Shown in pieces: positions 26,092 through 34,910 of a stretch of 64,000 nt of DNA. The notes below the pieces were generated by a model. That model was not told the origin of the DNA. It worked only from the letters and a program-made list of their open reading frames with translations, and did no database searches. Each line of letters starts with the position of its first letter. Position 1 is the stretch's first letter. The DNA lies in the NCBI RefSeq assembly GCF_021532615.1, contig NZ_JAKGAQ010000003.1, positions 1 to 64,000 of the forward strand, written 5' to 3'. The stretch comes from Octadecabacter dasysiphoniae. Lineage in GTDB: Bacteria > Pseudomonadota > Alphaproteobacteria > Rhodobacterales > Rhodobacteraceae. The translations under genes and the position numbers were made by a program.

Positions 26092-26429
26092 GTGGAATAT
26101 CCGTAGGGCGACAAAAGAAGCGGCACATGGTAGTGCGCCTCTGCGTCGTCCATTGCGAACCGAATGGGGATTTCGCCCAAAAATTTCAATTCTCCCGCAG
26201 CTAGATCGTGGGATTCAAGGTAATCCGAGCAGAAAAAGACAAGTTCATATTTGCCGGTCTTGAAATCATCCATGGGCAAAATCGGGCTGTTGGTGCGCCC
26301 GTCATCATTGGTCACGGTTGTGGCGATCAACGTGCGGTCCCCATCGAGGCGGTAAAGCTCGATCTTGATTCCCTCAGCAGGCAGGCCGCGGGCGGTATCG
26401 AGGACGTGCGTGGTCAAATATCCAGACAT
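26076..26429 (-). CDS. uraH: 5-hydroxyisourate hydrolase UraH
   Basis: This is 117 residues, a transthyretin-like enzyme hydrolysing 5-hydroxyisourate to OHCU. The family signatures are complete: N-terminal LTTHVLDTARGLPAEGI with the catalytic His, the central TVTNDDGRTNSP Arg, the HYHVPLLLSPYGYSTYRGS tail with another catalytic His, and the diagnostic C-terminal tetrapeptide YRGS. The start at 26429 gives the MSGYLTTHVLD opening after GGAGACACC. It acts directly after PuuD. It is divergent from the allantoinase fusion, and its promoter carries the motif shared with puuD. Confidence 0.95.
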   Translation of the reverse strand: MSGYLTTHVLDTARGLPAEGIKIELYRLDGDRTLIATTVTNDDGRTNSPILPMDDFKTGKYELVFFCSDYLESHDLAAGELKFLGEIPIRFAMDDAEAHYHVPLLLSPYGYSTYRGS

Positions 26430-26446
26430 AAGGTGTCTCCTTTGTT

Positions 26447-26457
26447 GGCAATCTATC
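26447..26457 (-). promoter_or_regulatory. Motif shared with puuD promoter (uraH promoter copy)
   Basis: This is the second copy of GGCAATCTATC, 18 bp before the uraH start. On the coding strand TAGATT could be a -10 box, with TTGTCG as a -35 box 16 bp away. Confidence 0.5.
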
Positions 26458-26572
26458 TGCGACGTGCGTAACGACAAGGCAAACAAGGGTCACGCGACAG
26501 TCTTTCAAGAATATCCATTAAATGCGCGGGATTGTTTTGTATTAACACTTCATCAAGAAGACAGGGCTGAAA

Positions 26573-27979
26573 ATGAACGATACGACGGGCTATCCACGCG
26601 ACATGACAGGCTACGGGGCGACTCCTCCGGCGGCGAACTGGCCGGGCGGCGCGCGGATCGCGGTGCAAATTGTGCTGAATTATGAAGAGGGTGGCGAGAA
26701 TAACATCCTTCATGGTGATCCCGCGAGCGAGGCGTTCCTGTCTGAAATCGTGGGCGCTGCGGCGTGGCCTGATCAGCGCCATGCCAACATGGAATCAATC
26801 TATGAATATGGCGCGCGGGCCGGGTTTTGGCGGCTGTACCGGATGTTGTCGCCGCTGCCGGTAACAGTTTACGGCGTGGCGAGTGCATTGGCGCGCGCAC
26901 CCGAACAGGTCAAAGCGATGCAAGAAGCCGGCTGGGAAATCGCATCCCACGGGCTGAAATGGGTCGAACACAAAGACATGCCCGAAGACGAAGAACGCGC
27001 AATGATGACGGAGGCGGTGCGCCTGCACACCGAAGTTGTCGGATCGCGCCCGCGTGGCTGGTACACAGGGCGCAGCAGCGAAAACACGATCCGTTTGGCC
27101 GCGGAAGAAGGCGGGTTCAAATACATCGCCGACGCCTACGCCGACGATGTGCCGTATTGGACCGAATTTGGCGAACGCGACCAGTTGATCGTGCCCTATA
27201 CGCTGGATTGCAACGACATGCGGTTTGCCACGCCGCAGGGGTTCAATTCTGGCACCCAGTTTTATGATTACCTTAAGGCAACGTTTGATGTGCTGTACGC
27301 AGAGGGCGGGCGGATGATGTCGCTTGGTCTGCATTGCCGTCTGGTCGGCCGTCCGGGCCGTGCGCAGGCGTTGCAACAATTTATAGAATACGCCAACAGC
27401 CATGACGGTGTGTGGTTTGCCACCCGCGAAGACATCGCGGATCACTGGGCTGAACAGAACCCACCGCGCCGCTGGGCACGCCCGAGCCAGATGGATCACG
27501 GAACTTTCGTCACAACATTCGGCGGAATTTTCGAACATTCCAGCTGGATCGCGGACCGTGCCTTTGCACTGTCCCTTGGGCCGACGCACGACAGCGCCAC
27601 AGGTGTTCATTCTGCGCTGTGCCGGATGTTTCGCAGTGCCAGCCACGATGAACGTCTCGGCGTGTTGACCGCGCACCCTGATCTGGCCGGAAAGCTGGCG
27701 GCGGCGGGTAAGCTGACGGATGAAAGCACATCCGAACAGGCGGGTGCCGGTCTTGATGCGCTGACCGATCAGGAACGCAGCACATTTCAGGCCCTCAACA
27801 CCGCGTATGTCGCAAAGCACGGCTTTCCATTCATCATCGCCGTGCGCGATCACACGAAGGCGAGCATCATGGCCGCGTTTCATACGCGCATCGATCATGA
27901 CACAGACACGGAATTTGCCACCGCCTGTCGTCAGGTTGAACGGATCGCCGAGTTCCGTTTGATGGATTACTTCGCATGA
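26573..27979 (+). CDS. puuE: Fusion of allantoinase PuuE and OHCU decarboxylase UraD
   Basis: This is 468 residues with two enzymes. Residues 1 to about 300 are PuuE, the polysaccharide-deacetylase-like allantoinase (YPRDMTGYGATPPAANWPGG, NYEEGGENNILHGD, WEIASHGLKWVEHKDM, SLGLHCRLVGRPGR). Residues about 307-468 are UraD, the 2-oxo-4-hydroxy-4-carboxy-5-ureidoimidazoline decarboxylase, with catalytic HPDLAGK at 368-374 and the HGFPFIIAVRDHTK helix. UraD makes S-allantoin from the UraH product and PuuE opens it to allantoate, so the fusion carries two consecutive steps. Neighbouring UraH supplies the substrate. The start at 26573 is the first ATG of the frame, and its 3' end overlaps allA (ATGA). 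Confidence 0.95.
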   Translation: MNDTTGYPRDMTGYGATPPAANWPGGARIAVQIVLNYEEGGENNILHGDPASEAFLSEIVGAAAWPDQRHANMESIYEYGARAGFWRLYRMLSPLPVTVYGVASALARAPEQVKAMQEAGWEIASHGLKWVEHKDMPEDEERAMMTEAVRLHTEVVGSRPRGWYTGRSSENTIRLAAEEGGFKYIADAYADDVPYWTEFGERDQLIVPYTLDCNDMRFATPQGFNSGTQFYDYLKATFDVLYAEGGRMMSLGLHCRLVGRPGRAQALQQFIEYANSHDGVWFATREDIADHWAEQNPPRRWARPSQMDHGTFVTTFGGIFEHSSWIADRAFALSLGPTHDSATGVHSALCRMFRSASHDERLGVLTAHPDLAGKLAAAGKLTDESTSEQAGAGLDALTDQERSTFQALNTAYVAKHGFPFIIAVRDHTKASIMAAFHTRIDHDTDTEFATACRQVERIAEFRLMDYFA

Positions 27980-28461
27980 CCCCTATCGTTCCCCAGCCTC
28001 TTACCGCTGCCGCATTCGCCCCCTTCGGCGATGTCATGGACTGTTCGGGCGATGCGGATATGATTATCAATCAGGGACTGTGCGGACGTTTTCATGATCG
28101 TGCCAAGATGGAGTTTGGCACCGGGCAGGCGGGCATCAGCCTGTTTAACGCTACACCGCGCGCGTTTCCGTATGCGCTGGAAATGATGGAACGGCATCCG
28201 CTGGGATCACAGGCCTTCATCCCCATGACGCAGCACCCGTTTTTGGTGATCGTAGCGCGCGATAAAGACGGCGCGCCAGGCACCCCAAATGCGTTCATGA
28301 CGTCGCCCGGACAGGGCGTGAATTACCACCGTAATGTCTGGCACGGGGTGCTAACACCGCTTCATGCGCCGGGCCTTTTTGCAGTTGTTGATAGGATCGG
28401 CGACGGTAACAATCTTCAAGAATACTGGTTCGACACGCCACGCGTTGTCGCACCGGCATAA
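27976..28461 (+). CDS. allA: Ureidoglycolate lyase AllA
   Basis: This is 161 residues of the cupin-like AllA family: PLTAAAFAPFGDVMD at the N-terminus, then SLFNATPRAFPYALEMMERH, HPLGSQAFIPM and the characteristic GQGVNYHRNVWHGVLTPL. The enzyme cleaves ureidoglycolate to glyoxylate and urea. It overlaps the puuE-uraD fusion by 4 bp. Its glyoxylate product links to the nearby bhc genes, which use glyoxylate as a carbon source. Confidence 0.94.
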   Translation: MTPIVPQPLTAAAFAPFGDVMDCSGDADMIINQGLCGRFHDRAKMEFGTGQAGISLFNATPRAFPYALEMMERHPLGSQAFIPMTQHPFLVIVARDKDGAPGTPNAFMTSPGQGVNYHRNVWHGVLTPLHAPGLFAVVDRIGDGNNLQEYWFDTPRVVAPA

Positions 28462-28518
28462 CCACGACCAAACCCGCATCAGACGGGTCAAACCACTCAA
28501 GGGAAAAAGGGACTTAAA

Positions 28519-29838
28519 ATGACGAATGCAACATATTCAGATCCGAATGTGACGCCGCCGCTTGCGCAGGCTGTGCCACTTGGATTTCAACACGTATTGG
28601 CGATGTTCGCCTCTAATGTAACACCGTCTATCATCGTTGCCGGCGCCGCTGGCCTTGCTTTTGGCGGACCAGAGCAGATTTACCTGATCCAGATGGCAAT
28701 GTTGTTTGCGGGTATCGCCACGCTGTTTCAAACGGTCGGCATAGGCCCGATCGGATCACGTTTGCCGATTATGCAGGGCACGTCTTTTGCGTTTGTTGGT
28801 GTTTTGGCAGGGATCGCCGCGACTATGGGGCTTAGCGTTGCGCTTACCGCGTGTATCATCGGTGGTGTTGTTCACTTCATCCTCGGCGCGTTCATCAAGA
28901 ACCTGCGCTGGTTGTTTCCACCGCTGATCACGGGCCTCGTGATTTTGGCGATTGGTCTGTACCTCATTCCGGTTGCGATCAAATACGCAGCGGGTGGTGC
29001 AGCTGATTTCCAGATGGCCGCTGAAAGCTTTGGTTCACTAAAGCACTGGTCGGTTGCTTTGACAGTTATCCTTGTGTCGCTGGGCGTTAAATTTTTCACC
29101 AAGGGCACATTGTCGGCCTCCGGTATCCTGATCGGCCTTCTGGCAGGTTACGTGCTGGCCTTCGCGCTGGGCATGGTAAACTTTGCACCGGTTTCTGGTG
29201 CAGCATGGATTACACCGATCACACCGCTGCCATACGGGTTTGAATTCAACCTTGGTGCTGTCATCGCCGTAACGTTGGTGTCCGTCGTGTCTGCGATTGA
29301 AACTGTCGGCGATGCGTCTGCAACAGCCAAAGCAGGCGCAGGTCGCGATGCAACGGACGAAGAAATCACGGGTGCAACATACGCGGACGGTCTTGGAACC
29401 GCAGTGGCTGGTGTGTTCGGTGGTCTGCCAAACACTTCCTTCAGCCAGAACGTCGGTATCGTGGGCATGACAGGCATCATGTCGCGCCACGTTGTGACAA
29501 TCGCGGGTCTGATCATGATCGTTTGTGGTTTGATCCCCAAAGTCGGCGCTGTGATCGCATCCATGCCTTTGCCTGTTCTGGGCGGTGGTGTGATTGTGAT
29601 GTTCGGCATGGTCGCATCTGCGGGCCTGAACGTTCTGGCCGAGGAAAAGATGACGCGCCGCACGATGGTCATCATCGCGGTGTCACTGGCGTTTGGTCTG
29701 GGTCTGAACCTTGTGCCAACTGCTGTGCAGTATCTTCCAGGCGTGGTTAAAACATTGGCCACATCCGCTGTCGCACCGACGGCAATTATGGCGATCTTGC
29801 TGAACCTGGTCCTGCCCAAAGACATGGACGAGGCGTAA
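28519..29838 (+). CDS. NCS2-family urate/xanthine permease
   Basis: This is 439 residues with about 12-14 transmembrane helices. NCS2 features are visible: the QH motif FQHVLAMF, the TM3 beta strand FAFVG, and the TM8 Glu in VSVVSAIETVGD, with the TM10 motif GGLPNTSFSQNVGIV typical of urate/xanthine (rather than uracil) carriers. The position directly downstream of allA with a good GGGAAAAAGGG ribosome site indicates urate or xanthine uptake for the pathway. It is followed by a strong intrinsic terminator. Confidence 0.92.
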   Translation: MTNATYSDPNVTPPLAQAVPLGFQHVLAMFASNVTPSIIVAGAAGLAFGGPEQIYLIQMAMLFAGIATLFQTVGIGPIGSRLPIMQGTSFAFVGVLAGIAATMGLSVALTACIIGGVVHFILGAFIKNLRWLFPPLITGLVILAIGLYLIPVAIKYAAGGAADFQMAAESFGSLKHWSVALTVILVSLGVKFFTKGTLSASGILIGLLAGYVLAFALGMVNFAPVSGAAWITPITPLPYGFEFNLGAVIAVTLVSVVSAIETVGDASATAKAGAGRDATDEEITGATYADGLGTAVAGVFGGLPNTSFSQNVGIVGMTGIMSRHVVTIAGLIMIVCGLIPKVGAVIASMPLPVLGGGVIVMFGMVASAGLNVLAEEKMTRRTMVIIAVSLAFGLGLNLVPTAVQYLPGVVKTLATSAVAPTAIMAILLNLVLPKDMDEA

Positions 29839-29859
29839 GCCAAACCTGTTTGACTGACG

Positions 29860-29888
29860 AAGGCCCCCGTAGAAATGCGGGGGCCTTT
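29860..29888 (+). terminator. Intrinsic terminator after NCS2 permease
   Basis: A strong GC stem, AGGCCCCCG pairing with CGGGGGCCT across a short loop, ends in CCTTTGG. It closes the puuE-allA-permease transcript. Confidence 0.8.
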
Positions 29889-29969
29889 GGCGTTGTAAGA
29901 CGCCCTAAGGACAGGGTAACAGGTGGCTAATCGTGCCACCGTGGTGCGTCCGTTAAAAAGGCTGCCAAG

Positions 29970-30443
29970 ATGACAGACGCACGCATGAAAATGGTCTTGG
30001 TGACCCCAGAAATCCCCTACAACACAGGCGCCATCGGGCGGACATGTGTGGCGCTGGGCCTGGAATTGATCCTGATCAAACCTTACGGATTTTCTCTCGA
30101 TGAAAAGTCCGTGCGCCGTGCGGGGACGGATTACTGGAAACATGTATCACTAAGCGAATACGACAGTTGGGCGCATTTTCTTGAGGCACGAAAGCCCGCA
30201 CGCGATCAAATGTATTTCTTTGAAGAACACGGCGCGCAAAGCCTGTACGCGCCGCAATATCATCCTGACGGTTATTTGGTATTTGGCTGTGAATCCGCAG
30301 GGCTGCCACGCAGTGTTCTGGATGGCATGGACGACCGCGTGTTCCATTTGCCCATGATCAGCCCCAAGGTGCGGTCCCTGAACCTCGCCAATGTGGCGAC
30401 GGCGGTGATCTATCAGGCGATGCGGCCGCAATTGGGCGGCTGA
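29970..30443 (+). CDS. trmL: tRNA (cytidine/uridine-34-2'-O)-methyltransferase TrmL
   Basis: This is 157 residues, a SPOUT methyltransferase of the TrmL type that 2'-O-methylates the wobble base of certain leucine tRNAs. The knotted AdoMet site is visible in VFGCESAGLP (motif 2) and SPKVRSLNLANVATAVIYQ (motif 3), and the N-terminal motif is TPEIPYNTGAIGRTCVALG. The length matches the family (150-160). The gene is convergent with bhcD and looks like a separate housekeeping unit inserted between purine and bhc genes. Confidence 0.94.
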   Translation: MTDARMKMVLVTPEIPYNTGAIGRTCVALGLELILIKPYGFSLDEKSVRRAGTDYWKHVSLSEYDSWAHFLEARKPARDQMYFFEEHGAQSLYAPQYHPDGYLVFGCESAGLPRSVLDGMDDRVFHLPMISPKVRSLNLANVATAVIYQAMRPQLGG

Positions 30444-31409
30444 TTAAAAATCAACCTCCATGCCGATGCCTTTGGCCTTGGCGATTTCAACAATGCTCGC
30501 TGACACAGCAAGATCCTGAAGACCAACGCCCGTGCCATCGAAAAGCGTGATTTCATCGTCCGCGCTGCGCCCTGCATGGGCTCCATTGATCACAGCACCA
30601 AGTTCATTGATATCACCGCGTGTCTTTAGCCCCGCCGCAACGACGTGTTGCGCCTCGCCCAACGTCACGGATTGCGCGATCTCGTCGGTGAAAATCGTGG
30701 CTTTGGCCAACAGATCGGTCTGTGCTTCTTGCTTGCCGATTGTATCGGTGCCCATGCAGGCCACGTGGGTGCCTGCGCTAATGTGCGCTGCCCCGAACAC
30801 GGGCGAAAAAACAGACGTAATGGAAATGACCACGTCCGCCTGTGTCATCTCATCAAGGGCCACGGCCTCAAACGGCAGGCCAAATTCAGCGGCAACATCT
30901 GCCAATGTCGTCAGGGCGGCAGGGTTGCGGTTCCAGCCGATCACCTTGTCAAAGCTGTGGGTTTCAAGCGCGGCACGCAGTTGAAATTTTGCCTGATGCC
31001 CCGCGCCGATCATGCCCATAACCTTGGCATCCTTGCGCGCCAGATGTTTGATCGACACGCTAGACGCCGCCGCCGTGCGCAACGCCGTCAACAGATTGCC
31101 CCCGACCATCGCCGCCACCTTGCCTGTGTCCGCATCAAACAGGAACACGGTGGATTGATGGTTGATCAACCCGCGCTGCTCAAGGTTATGGGGCCAGTAT
31201 CCGCCCGCCTTTAATCCCAACGACATGCCCTTGCCGTCAAAGCCGCCCTTGAACCCGTAAAGCGCATCCTCATGGCCGATGGCTTCGCGGATCACAGGAA
31301 AATTATAGGCATCCCCGGCAGACATCGCGGCAAAGACTTTTTCAATAGCCTCAAACGCGTCCCGACGGGTCAAAATGTCTGCAATGGCGGACTCCGGAAC
31401 AATATACAT
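30444..31409 (-). CDS. bhcD: Iminosuccinate reductase BhcD (ornithine cyclodeaminase/mu-crystallin family)
   Basis: This is 321 residues of the ornithine cyclodeaminase/mu-crystallin fold: YIVPESAIADILTRRDAFEA at the N-terminus, KAGGYWPHNLEQRGLINHQS, and the NAD-binding segment MGMIGAGHQAKFQLRAAL. In the beta-hydroxyaspartate cycle this enzyme reduces iminosuccinate to L-aspartate, regenerating the amino donor for BhcA. The order bhcA-bhcB-bhcC-bhcD matches the Paracoccus denitrificans operon. Unlike the tightly packed genes upstream, it is separated from bhcC by 120 bp containing a strong palindrome, so expression may be partly separate. Confidence 0.92.
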   Translation of the reverse strand: MYIVPESAIADILTRRDAFEAIEKVFAAMSAGDAYNFPVIREAIGHEDALYGFKGGFDGKGMSLGLKAGGYWPHNLEQRGLINHQSTVFLFDADTGKVAAMVGGNLLTALRTAAASSVSIKHLARKDAKVMGMIGAGHQAKFQLRAALETHSFDKVIGWNRNPAALTTLADVAAEFGLPFEAVALDEMTQADVVISITSVFSPVFGAAHISAGTHVACMGTDTIGKQEAQTDLLAKATIFTDEIAQSVTLGEAQHVVAAGLKTRGDINELGAVINGAHAGRSADDEITLFDGTGVGLQDLAVSASIVEIAKAKGIGMEVDF

Positions 31410-31463
31410 GGGTATCTTTCCTCAATAAAAATCGTGGTTGGCGAACAGATTTCCCTTGTTCAC

Positions 31464-31526
31464 CTGGCCAAAAAACTCTGGGGGTGCGGGGGCTAGCCCC
31501 CGCCGGATCGCCGCCAGGCGAACCCT
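31464..31526. repeat. Dispersed palindromic intergenic repeat, copy 1 (bhcC-bhcD)
   Basis: It contains the 18-bp palindrome GCGGGGGCTAGCCCCCGC at 31486-31503 within a longer conserved block (CTGGCC, AACTCTGGGGGTG, the palindrome, CGCCAGGCG, AACCCT). A second copy lies at 52462-52532. On the minus strand the hairpin is followed by GAGTTTTTTGG, so it could attenuate transcription from bhcC into bhcD. Confidence 0.75.
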
Positions 31527-31529
31527 TTT

Positions 31530-32687
31530 TCAGTAGGCCTTGCCACGCGCGGACACGGGCCAAACGGTTTCAACTTTGCCGCCGCGCACGCCGACGTAGT
31601 AGTCGTGGACATTGCAGGTCGGATCACAGTGACCAGGGACGAGCTTCAGCTTATCGTTAACCTTCAACACACCGTCCGGGTCGGCCACAACGCCGTGTTC
31701 GTCGCTGCATTTGACGTATTCCACATCGGTGCGCCCGTAGATGAACGGCAGACCGCTGTCGACCGACTGTGCCTTCAGGCCCGCGTCCACGATCGCTTTG
31801 TCGGTCTTGGCGTGCGACATCACAGAGGTCAGCAGGAACAGCGCGTTTTCCCATTCACCCGCATCAATCCGTTTGCCGTCTTTATCGAGGATACGGCCAT
31901 AATCGGCATCCATAAACGCGTAAGACCCGCACTGGAGTTCGTTGAACACACCCGAATTGCTTTCAAAATAATAAGATCCCGTACCACCGCCTGACACGAA
32001 ATTCGGCGTCATGTCGATGGCCGTCAGCGCCTCAACCGCGTCCTTCACCTGATCAACCGCGACCTGCGTTTTGCCCGCACGTTCCTCATAGCTGTCCATG
32101 TGCTGCATTGCACCCTGATAGGCCTGAATACCGTCAAACACGAGGTTGTCCGCCGCATCGATGGCTTGGGCGATTTCTACAACCGCGGGCGTGGTCGTCA
32201 CGCCGCAGCGCCCCGCACCGCAGTCGATTTCAACAAAACAGTGGATGGTCGATCCGTGCTTTACTGCCGCTGCAGACAGGTCTGCCACATTGGCCACGTC
32301 ATCCACGCAAACCGTGATCTTTGCCTCAGACGCCATCCGCGCGAGGCGGTCAATCTTGGCGGGTTGGCGCACTTGGTTGGACACCAGCACGTCTTTGATG
32401 CCGCCGCGCACGAACACATCGGCTTCGGATACTTTCTGGCAGCACACACCAATCGCGCCGCCCAGTTTTTCCTGTAGTTTTTGCACATCAACGGATTTGT
32501 GCATCTTGCCATGGCTGCGGTGGCGCATGCCGTGGGCCGCAGCATAATCGCCCATCTTTTTGATGTTGCGTTCCAGCGCATCCAGATCAAGCACAAGGCA
32601 CGGCGTTTGAATGTCAGCTTCGTCCATACCCGGCAGGGCAGGCACATCAAAACCGACTTCGAGGTCCATAATGTTGGTGTCTTTCAT
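31530..32687 (-). CDS. bhcC: Beta-hydroxyaspartate aldolase BhcC (D-threonine aldolase-like)
   Basis: This is 385 residues of the fold-type III, PLP-dependent D-threonine aldolase family. The N-terminal alanine-racemase-like barrel has the PLP-binding lysine in RHRSHGKMHKS (Lys61), and the metal/substrate end carries GHCDPTCNVHDYYVGVR. In the beta-hydroxyaspartate cycle it condenses glycine and glyoxylate to (2R,3S)-beta-hydroxyaspartate. It is located between bhcB (12-bp gap) and bhcD. It looks complete. Confidence 0.93.
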   Translation of the reverse strand: MKDTNIMDLEVGFDVPALPGMDEADIQTPCLVLDLDALERNIKKMGDYAAAHGMRHRSHGKMHKSVDVQKLQEKLGGAIGVCCQKVSEADVFVRGGIKDVLVSNQVRQPAKIDRLARMASEAKITVCVDDVANVADLSAAAVKHGSTIHCFVEIDCGAGRCGVTTTPAVVEIAQAIDAADNLVFDGIQAYQGAMQHMDSYEERAGKTQVAVDQVKDAVEALTAIDMTPNFVSGGGTGSYYFESNSGVFNELQCGSYAFMDADYGRILDKDGKRIDAGEWENALFLLTSVMSHAKTDKAIVDAGLKAQSVDSGLPFIYGRTDVEYVKCSDEHGVVADPDGVLKVNDKLKLVPGHCDPTCNVHDYYVGVRGGKVETVWPVSARGKAY

Positions 32688-32699
32688 GTCGTCGTCTCC

Positions 32700-33653
32700 C
32701 TAGTTCAGCATCCATGGCAGCATGTCGAGGTCGACATTTCCGCCCGTTACAATCACGCCGACACGTTTGCCCGCGAACATTTCTTTGTTTTTCAGAATGG
32801 TGGCCAACGGCACCGCACAGCTGGGTTCCATCACCAGCTTCATGCGCTGCCACGTCAGTTTCATGGCCGCGATTATTTCATCTTCGCTGGCCGTCAGAAT
32901 ATCGCTGACGTGGTTGGATACAAAATGCCATGTGCGTTCTTTCAGCGGCACCTTAAGGCCGTCCGCGATGGTTTGCGGGGCATCGTCGGCAATGATGTGG
33001 CCTGCCTTGAAACTGCGGTAGGCATCGTCCGCCTGTTCGGGTTCGGACGCGATAATCTTCACCTCGGGTGCGATGTGGGACAGGGTTAGGCAGGTGCCTG
33101 AAATCATGCCACCGCCGCCAATCGGGGCAACCATCAAGTCCAGCCCGTCAACCTGTTCCATAAATTCGCGGCTGCAGGTGCCTTGGCCCGCAATCACGCG
33201 TGGATCGTTGTAAGGGTGCACGAAATCACCACCCGTTTCGGCCTGTACCTTTGCGAACACTTCTTCGCGTGATGTGGTCGATGGATCGCATTCCGTGATG
33301 ATCCCGCCGTAGCCACGCACGGCGGCCTTTTTGGCCTCGGGTGCGGTGCGTGGCATGACCACGTTGCACGGTATACCACGGCGGCCAGCGGCGTAGGACA
33401 GCGACAGCGCGTGGTTCCCGGATGAATGGGTGCACACACCTTTGGCGGCGTCTTCGTCGCTTAGCCCAAAGACCGCATTTGACGCGCCGCGCACTTTGAA
33501 CGCGCCCGCCTTTTGGAAGTTCTCGCACTTAAAAAACAGCTCAGCCCCGGTCAGTTCGTTGAAATACGAAGACGTCAGGACCGGCGTGCGGTGGATGTGG
33601 GGCTTAATGCGTTCATGGGCATCCAGCATGTCTTGGAAGGTCGGAATGTACAT
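32700..33653 (-). CDS. bhcB: Beta-hydroxyaspartate dehydratase BhcB
   Basis: This is 317 residues, a fold-type II PLP enzyme of the serine/threonine dehydratase family. PLP-lysine is Lys53 in FQKAGAFKVRGASNA; the Gly-rich phosphate-binding loop is PIGGGGMISG; the conserved SSGNHALSLSYAA follows. It lacks the C-terminal ACT-like domain of biosynthetic threonine deaminases, as expected for BhcB. It converts beta-hydroxyaspartate to iminosuccinate, the substrate of BhcD. It sits 11 bp after bhcA and 12 bp before bhcC. Confidence 0.93.
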   Translation of the reverse strand: MYIPTFQDMLDAHERIKPHIHRTPVLTSSYFNELTGAELFFKCENFQKAGAFKVRGASNAVFGLSDEDAAKGVCTHSSGNHALSLSYAAGRRGIPCNVVMPRTAPEAKKAAVRGYGGIITECDPSTTSREEVFAKVQAETGGDFVHPYNDPRVIAGQGTCSREFMEQVDGLDLMVAPIGGGGMISGTCLTLSHIAPEVKIIASEPEQADDAYRSFKAGHIIADDAPQTIADGLKVPLKERTWHFVSNHVSDILTASEDEIIAAMKLTWQRMKLVMEPSCAVPLATILKNKEMFAGKRVGVIVTGGNVDLDMLPWMLN

Positions 33654-33664
33654 GGCAGGGCTCC

Positions 33665-34831
33665 TTATGCGGTCGTGCGGTAGGTTTCTTGGGCGGCGGC
33701 AACGCCAGACCCTAGCGTGATCGGCAGGCCCAGATCAGCCATGCACATTTCCGCCGTTGCGATGCCGGACAGGGCCATGACATCGGTCAGCGATCCAAGG
33801 TGGCCGATGCGAAACACTTTGCCCGCGACCTCACCCAGACCAGTGCCAAACGCGACGCCGTATTTCGTGGCGGCCAGATCAACGATGTCGGATGCGTTAA
33901 ATCCGTCCGGTGTTTTGATGGCGCTGACGGTGTCAGAATACACATCCGGCGACGTCGCGCATAGATCCATGCCCCACGCGCTGATCGCGGCACGCACCCC
34001 GTTCGCAATGCGTGTGTGGCGGGCGAACACATTGTCGAGTCCTTCGTCCAAAAGCATGTCGGTCGATGCCTTAAGCCCGTTCAACAATCCAACCGCGGGC
34101 GTGTAGGGATAGGCGTTGGCGTCATAGCCCTTTGACATATCGCGCACGTCAAAAAAGGTGCGCGGCAGGGTCGCCTTTGCGATTGCCGCCATGGCCTTGG
34201 GTGAAAACCCCACAATGGCGAGGCCCGCAGGCAGCATGAACCCTTTTTGGGATCCCGTAACGGCGATATCGACGCCCCAATCGTCAAACCGAAAATCCAT
34301 CGACCCGATGGATGACACGCCATCCACGAACAGCAGGGCAGGGTGTTTGGCATCATCGAGCGCCTTGCGCACCGCAGCGATGTCGGATTTTACACCTGTC
34401 GCGGTTTCGTTGTGCGTGGCGAGGACGGCTTTGATTTGGTGGTTGGTATCCGCCGCGAGGATTTCTGCGTAACGCTCAGCGGGGAGCCCGTCGCCCCACG
34501 GGGTTTCAACGATCGTCACACCCAGCTTGTGACGCTGGCACATGTCGATCCATTTGTGGCTGAACATGCCGTTGCGCGCAGCGAGCACTTTGTCACCGGC
34601 TGACAACGTGTTTGTGAGGGCCGTTTCCCAGCCGCCTGTCCCTGTCGAGGGAAAGATGAAAACCTCTGCGGTTTTGGATTTCAACACCTTTTGGATGTTG
34701 GCCCGCACCGGATGGAGGATTTGACCAAACAAAGGAGAACGATGATCGATCGTGGGCATGTCACAGGCTTTGCGCAGGCTTTCGGGGATGTTCGTGGGGC
34801 CGGGAATAAAGACTGGGTTTTGAAAGCTCAT
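33665..34831 (-). CDS. bhcA: L-aspartate-glyoxylate aminotransferase BhcA
   Basis: This is 388 residues, a class V aminotransferase related to serine-glyoxylate aminotransferase: FIPGPTNIPESLRKACDMPT at the N-terminus, FIFPSTGTGGWETALTNTL, and the PLP lysine Lys196 in VTGSQKGFMLPAGLAIV. It transfers the amino group of aspartate to glyoxylate, giving oxaloacetate and glycine, the entry and exit step of the cycle. It is the first gene of the bhcABC(D) operon, divergent from bhcR, with an inverted repeat in the shared promoter region. Confidence 0.93.
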   Translation of the reverse strand: MSFQNPVFIPGPTNIPESLRKACDMPTIDHRSPLFGQILHPVRANIQKVLKSKTAEVFIFPSTGTGGWETALTNTLSAGDKVLAARNGMFSHKWIDMCQRHKLGVTIVETPWGDGLPAERYAEILAADTNHQIKAVLATHNETATGVKSDIAAVRKALDDAKHPALLFVDGVSSIGSMDFRFDDWGVDIAVTGSQKGFMLPAGLAIVGFSPKAMAAIAKATLPRTFFDVRDMSKGYDANAYPYTPAVGLLNGLKASTDMLLDEGLDNVFARHTRIANGVRAAISAWGMDLCATSPDVYSDTVSAIKTPDGFNASDIVDLAATKYGVAFGTGLGEVAGKVFRIGHLGSLTDVMALSGIATAEMCMADLGLPITLGSGVAAAQETYRTTA

Positions 34832-34891
34832 CGGTCGGTCCTCCTTTAAGGTCTGTCCTGTTTACGGAGGGTCAATCGAGCACGCAATTTT

Positions 34892-34910
34892 TTCGAAAGT
34901 AGGTTTCGAA
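34892..34910. promoter_or_regulatory. Inverted repeat in the bhcA-bhcR promoter region (candidate BhcR operator)
   Basis: TTCGAAA, GTAGG, TTTCGAA is a perfect 7-bp inverted repeat with a 5-bp spacer, flanked by CAATT and AATTG. It lies 61 bp upstream of bhcA and 75 bp upstream of bhcR. An IclR-type dimer (BhcR, reported to respond to glyoxylate in Paracoccus) is the expected ligand. A weaker AT repeat (TTAATAT at 34949 with ATATTAA at 34963) is nearer bhcR and may overlap its promoter. Confidence 0.6.
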
